Origin: Myroides sp. N17-2
Lineage (GTDB): Bacteria; Bacteroidota; Bacteroidia; Flavobacteriales; Flavobacteriaceae
NCBI RefSeq assembly: GCF_002286775.1
Contig: NZ_NSGJ01000008.1
Location: 62,001 to 126,000, forward strand
Length of the DNA: 64,000 bases
Direction: 5' to 3'
The translations under genes were made by a program, and so were the position numbers. Positions 63,515 through 64,000 of this stretch are shown here, piece by piece (positions within the stretch are counted from its first letter, which is position 1; each line of letters opens with the position of its first letter). The notes beneath the pieces were generated by a model that was not told where the DNA came from, did not search any database, and worked only from the letters and a program-made list of their open reading frames with translations.

Positions 63515-64000
63515 ATGGCAAAAGTATTACGATTACAAGAAGATGGTAATAATAACTTGCAACACTGGCAAGATTCAAGTGCTTACGGAAAAACAGCTAT
63601 ACAAAGTATCATTGATGGAAATGGAGATGCTGTAAGTAGACAGATTACGTCTATTCCGAGTCCTTTTGCTCGTTTTGATTTATTAAAAGTAGCATTCGAA
63701 TACGTAAATAACTCTAAAGATATCAATGGTAATACTATTTATCACAAGATGGTATCAGACTGTTTAGATATAGCTGAGTTGTTTTTTGATTTTGATAAAT
63801 TCAGTAAAGATTTTAATATTATAGCTTGGGATATAGCTACTAATCTACAGGCTTTACGCAGTAGTACTGATGCAGGACATAAACAGTTAGGAGACACGCT
63901 TAAGTTGTTTTTTGACCAAGATGCTAAGGCAAATAACTTCGACGATATACGTCAGATATTCTTACTAGATTATAAGCATGGTAAGAATAAAATGAATATT
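63515..64000 (+). CDS. Hypothetical protein of the tubulin-like cluster, cut by the window end
   Basis: An open frame of 162 codons starts at ATG 63515, two bases after the tubulin-like gene, and runs off the window. The product begins M-A-K-V-L-R-L-Q-E-D and shows H-W-Q-D-S near residue 16 and I-P-S-P-F-A-R-F-D near 47-55, followed by helical segments. I do not recognise the family. The tight spacing makes it part of the same operon. Confidence 0.85.
   Translation, partial: MAKVLRLQEDGNNNLQHWQDSSAYGKTAIQSIIDGNGDAVSRQITSIPSPFARFDLLKVAFEYVNNSKDINGNTIYHKMVSDCLDIAELFFDFDKFSKDFNIIAWDIATNLQALRSSTDAGHKQLGDTLKLFFDQDAKANNFDDIRQIFLLDYKHGKNKMNI

Noticed and set aside
1..64000. tRNA, rRNA or transposase genes
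   Set aside because: I looked for cloverleaf-like GC-rich blocks, the 3' T-loop pattern and D-D-E type proteins and found none. A tRNAscan or Infernal run would be needed for certainty.

Overview
The window looks like chromosomal DNA from a member of the Bacteroidota, class Flavobacteriia. A Myroides-like Flavobacteriaceae is my best guess, but no rRNA is present to settle it. The reasons are the AT-rich composition, promoters of the Bacteroidota type (TTG, about 20 bases, TAnnTTTG), short AT-rich leaders with few Shine-Dalgarno sequences, and family content typical of the group: OmpA with thrombospondin type-3 repeats, DUF4197, YceI lipoproteins, HMA-AraC regulators, and a two-domain beta-oxidation enzyme encoded with a thiolase and a long acyl-CoA dehydrogenase.

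Layout. 1-3.2 kb: tail of an Ada/Ogt alkyltransferase, a divergent DoxX/HxlR pair, an unknown membrane protein and a GNAT acetyltransferase. 3.4-4.7 kb: a lone SEFIR-domain protein. 4.8-12.6 kb: a probable metal-linked efflux locus with a Cys-rich secreted protein, TolC-RND permease-adaptor genes, a His/Cys-rich lipoprotein and an HMA-AraC regulator. 12.6-15.2 kb: long AT-rich intergenic DNA around an orphan CI-like repressor. 15.2-31.6 kb: housekeeping genes (pepD, yceI-like, prfA, pyrF, a pcrA-type helicase, a Sua5/YrdC protein, sucC, uvrB, an ompA-like gene and small genes). 31.8-39.6 kb: a minus-strand fatty-acid beta-oxidation operon with its own MarR regulator and a very clear palindromic operator. 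40.7-44.8 kb: two tandem alkaline-phosphatase-fold (LTA-synthase-like) membrane enzymes with signs of gene conversion. 46.3-64 kb: a large tellurite-resistance-type (Ter) stress locus that runs off the window. It holds three TerD proteins, a HAD plus phosphoribosyltransferase pair, TelA, two vWA proteins, a PP2C phosphatase and a kinase (the TerY-P type of module), TerC, a membrane J-domain protein and a glycosyltransferase-like protein. A separate cluster then follows: an altered-vWA lipoprotein, a small membrane protein, a tubulin/FtsZ-like protein and a further unknown protein cut by the window end.

Two dispersed non-coding families are the most striking unexplained structure. The first (called R here; seven reasonable copies and one weak one) is a 70-210 bp element with self-complementary ends. 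It begins at or within about 20 bases of the stop codon of the upstream gene, often just before the terminator. Its terminal arms differ between copies while staying complementary, which suggests a conserved RNA or cruciform structure. The second (called I here; two full copies in opposite orientation and one related minimal copy) combines direct repeats of exactly 11 bp with a 19-bp-arm perfect hairpin made from the same unit, plus conserved flanking blocks.

How the genes work together: the fad genes form one regulated catabolic unit. The efflux genes with the HMA-AraC protein form a probable metal-response unit. The Ter genes appear to link metal/stress-sensing TerD/TerC proteins to a kinase-phosphatase-vWA signalling module, with the tubulin-like cluster as a possible extension of it or a neighbouring system of its own. 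All functions rest on reading the sequence and on family knowledge; no database search was run.
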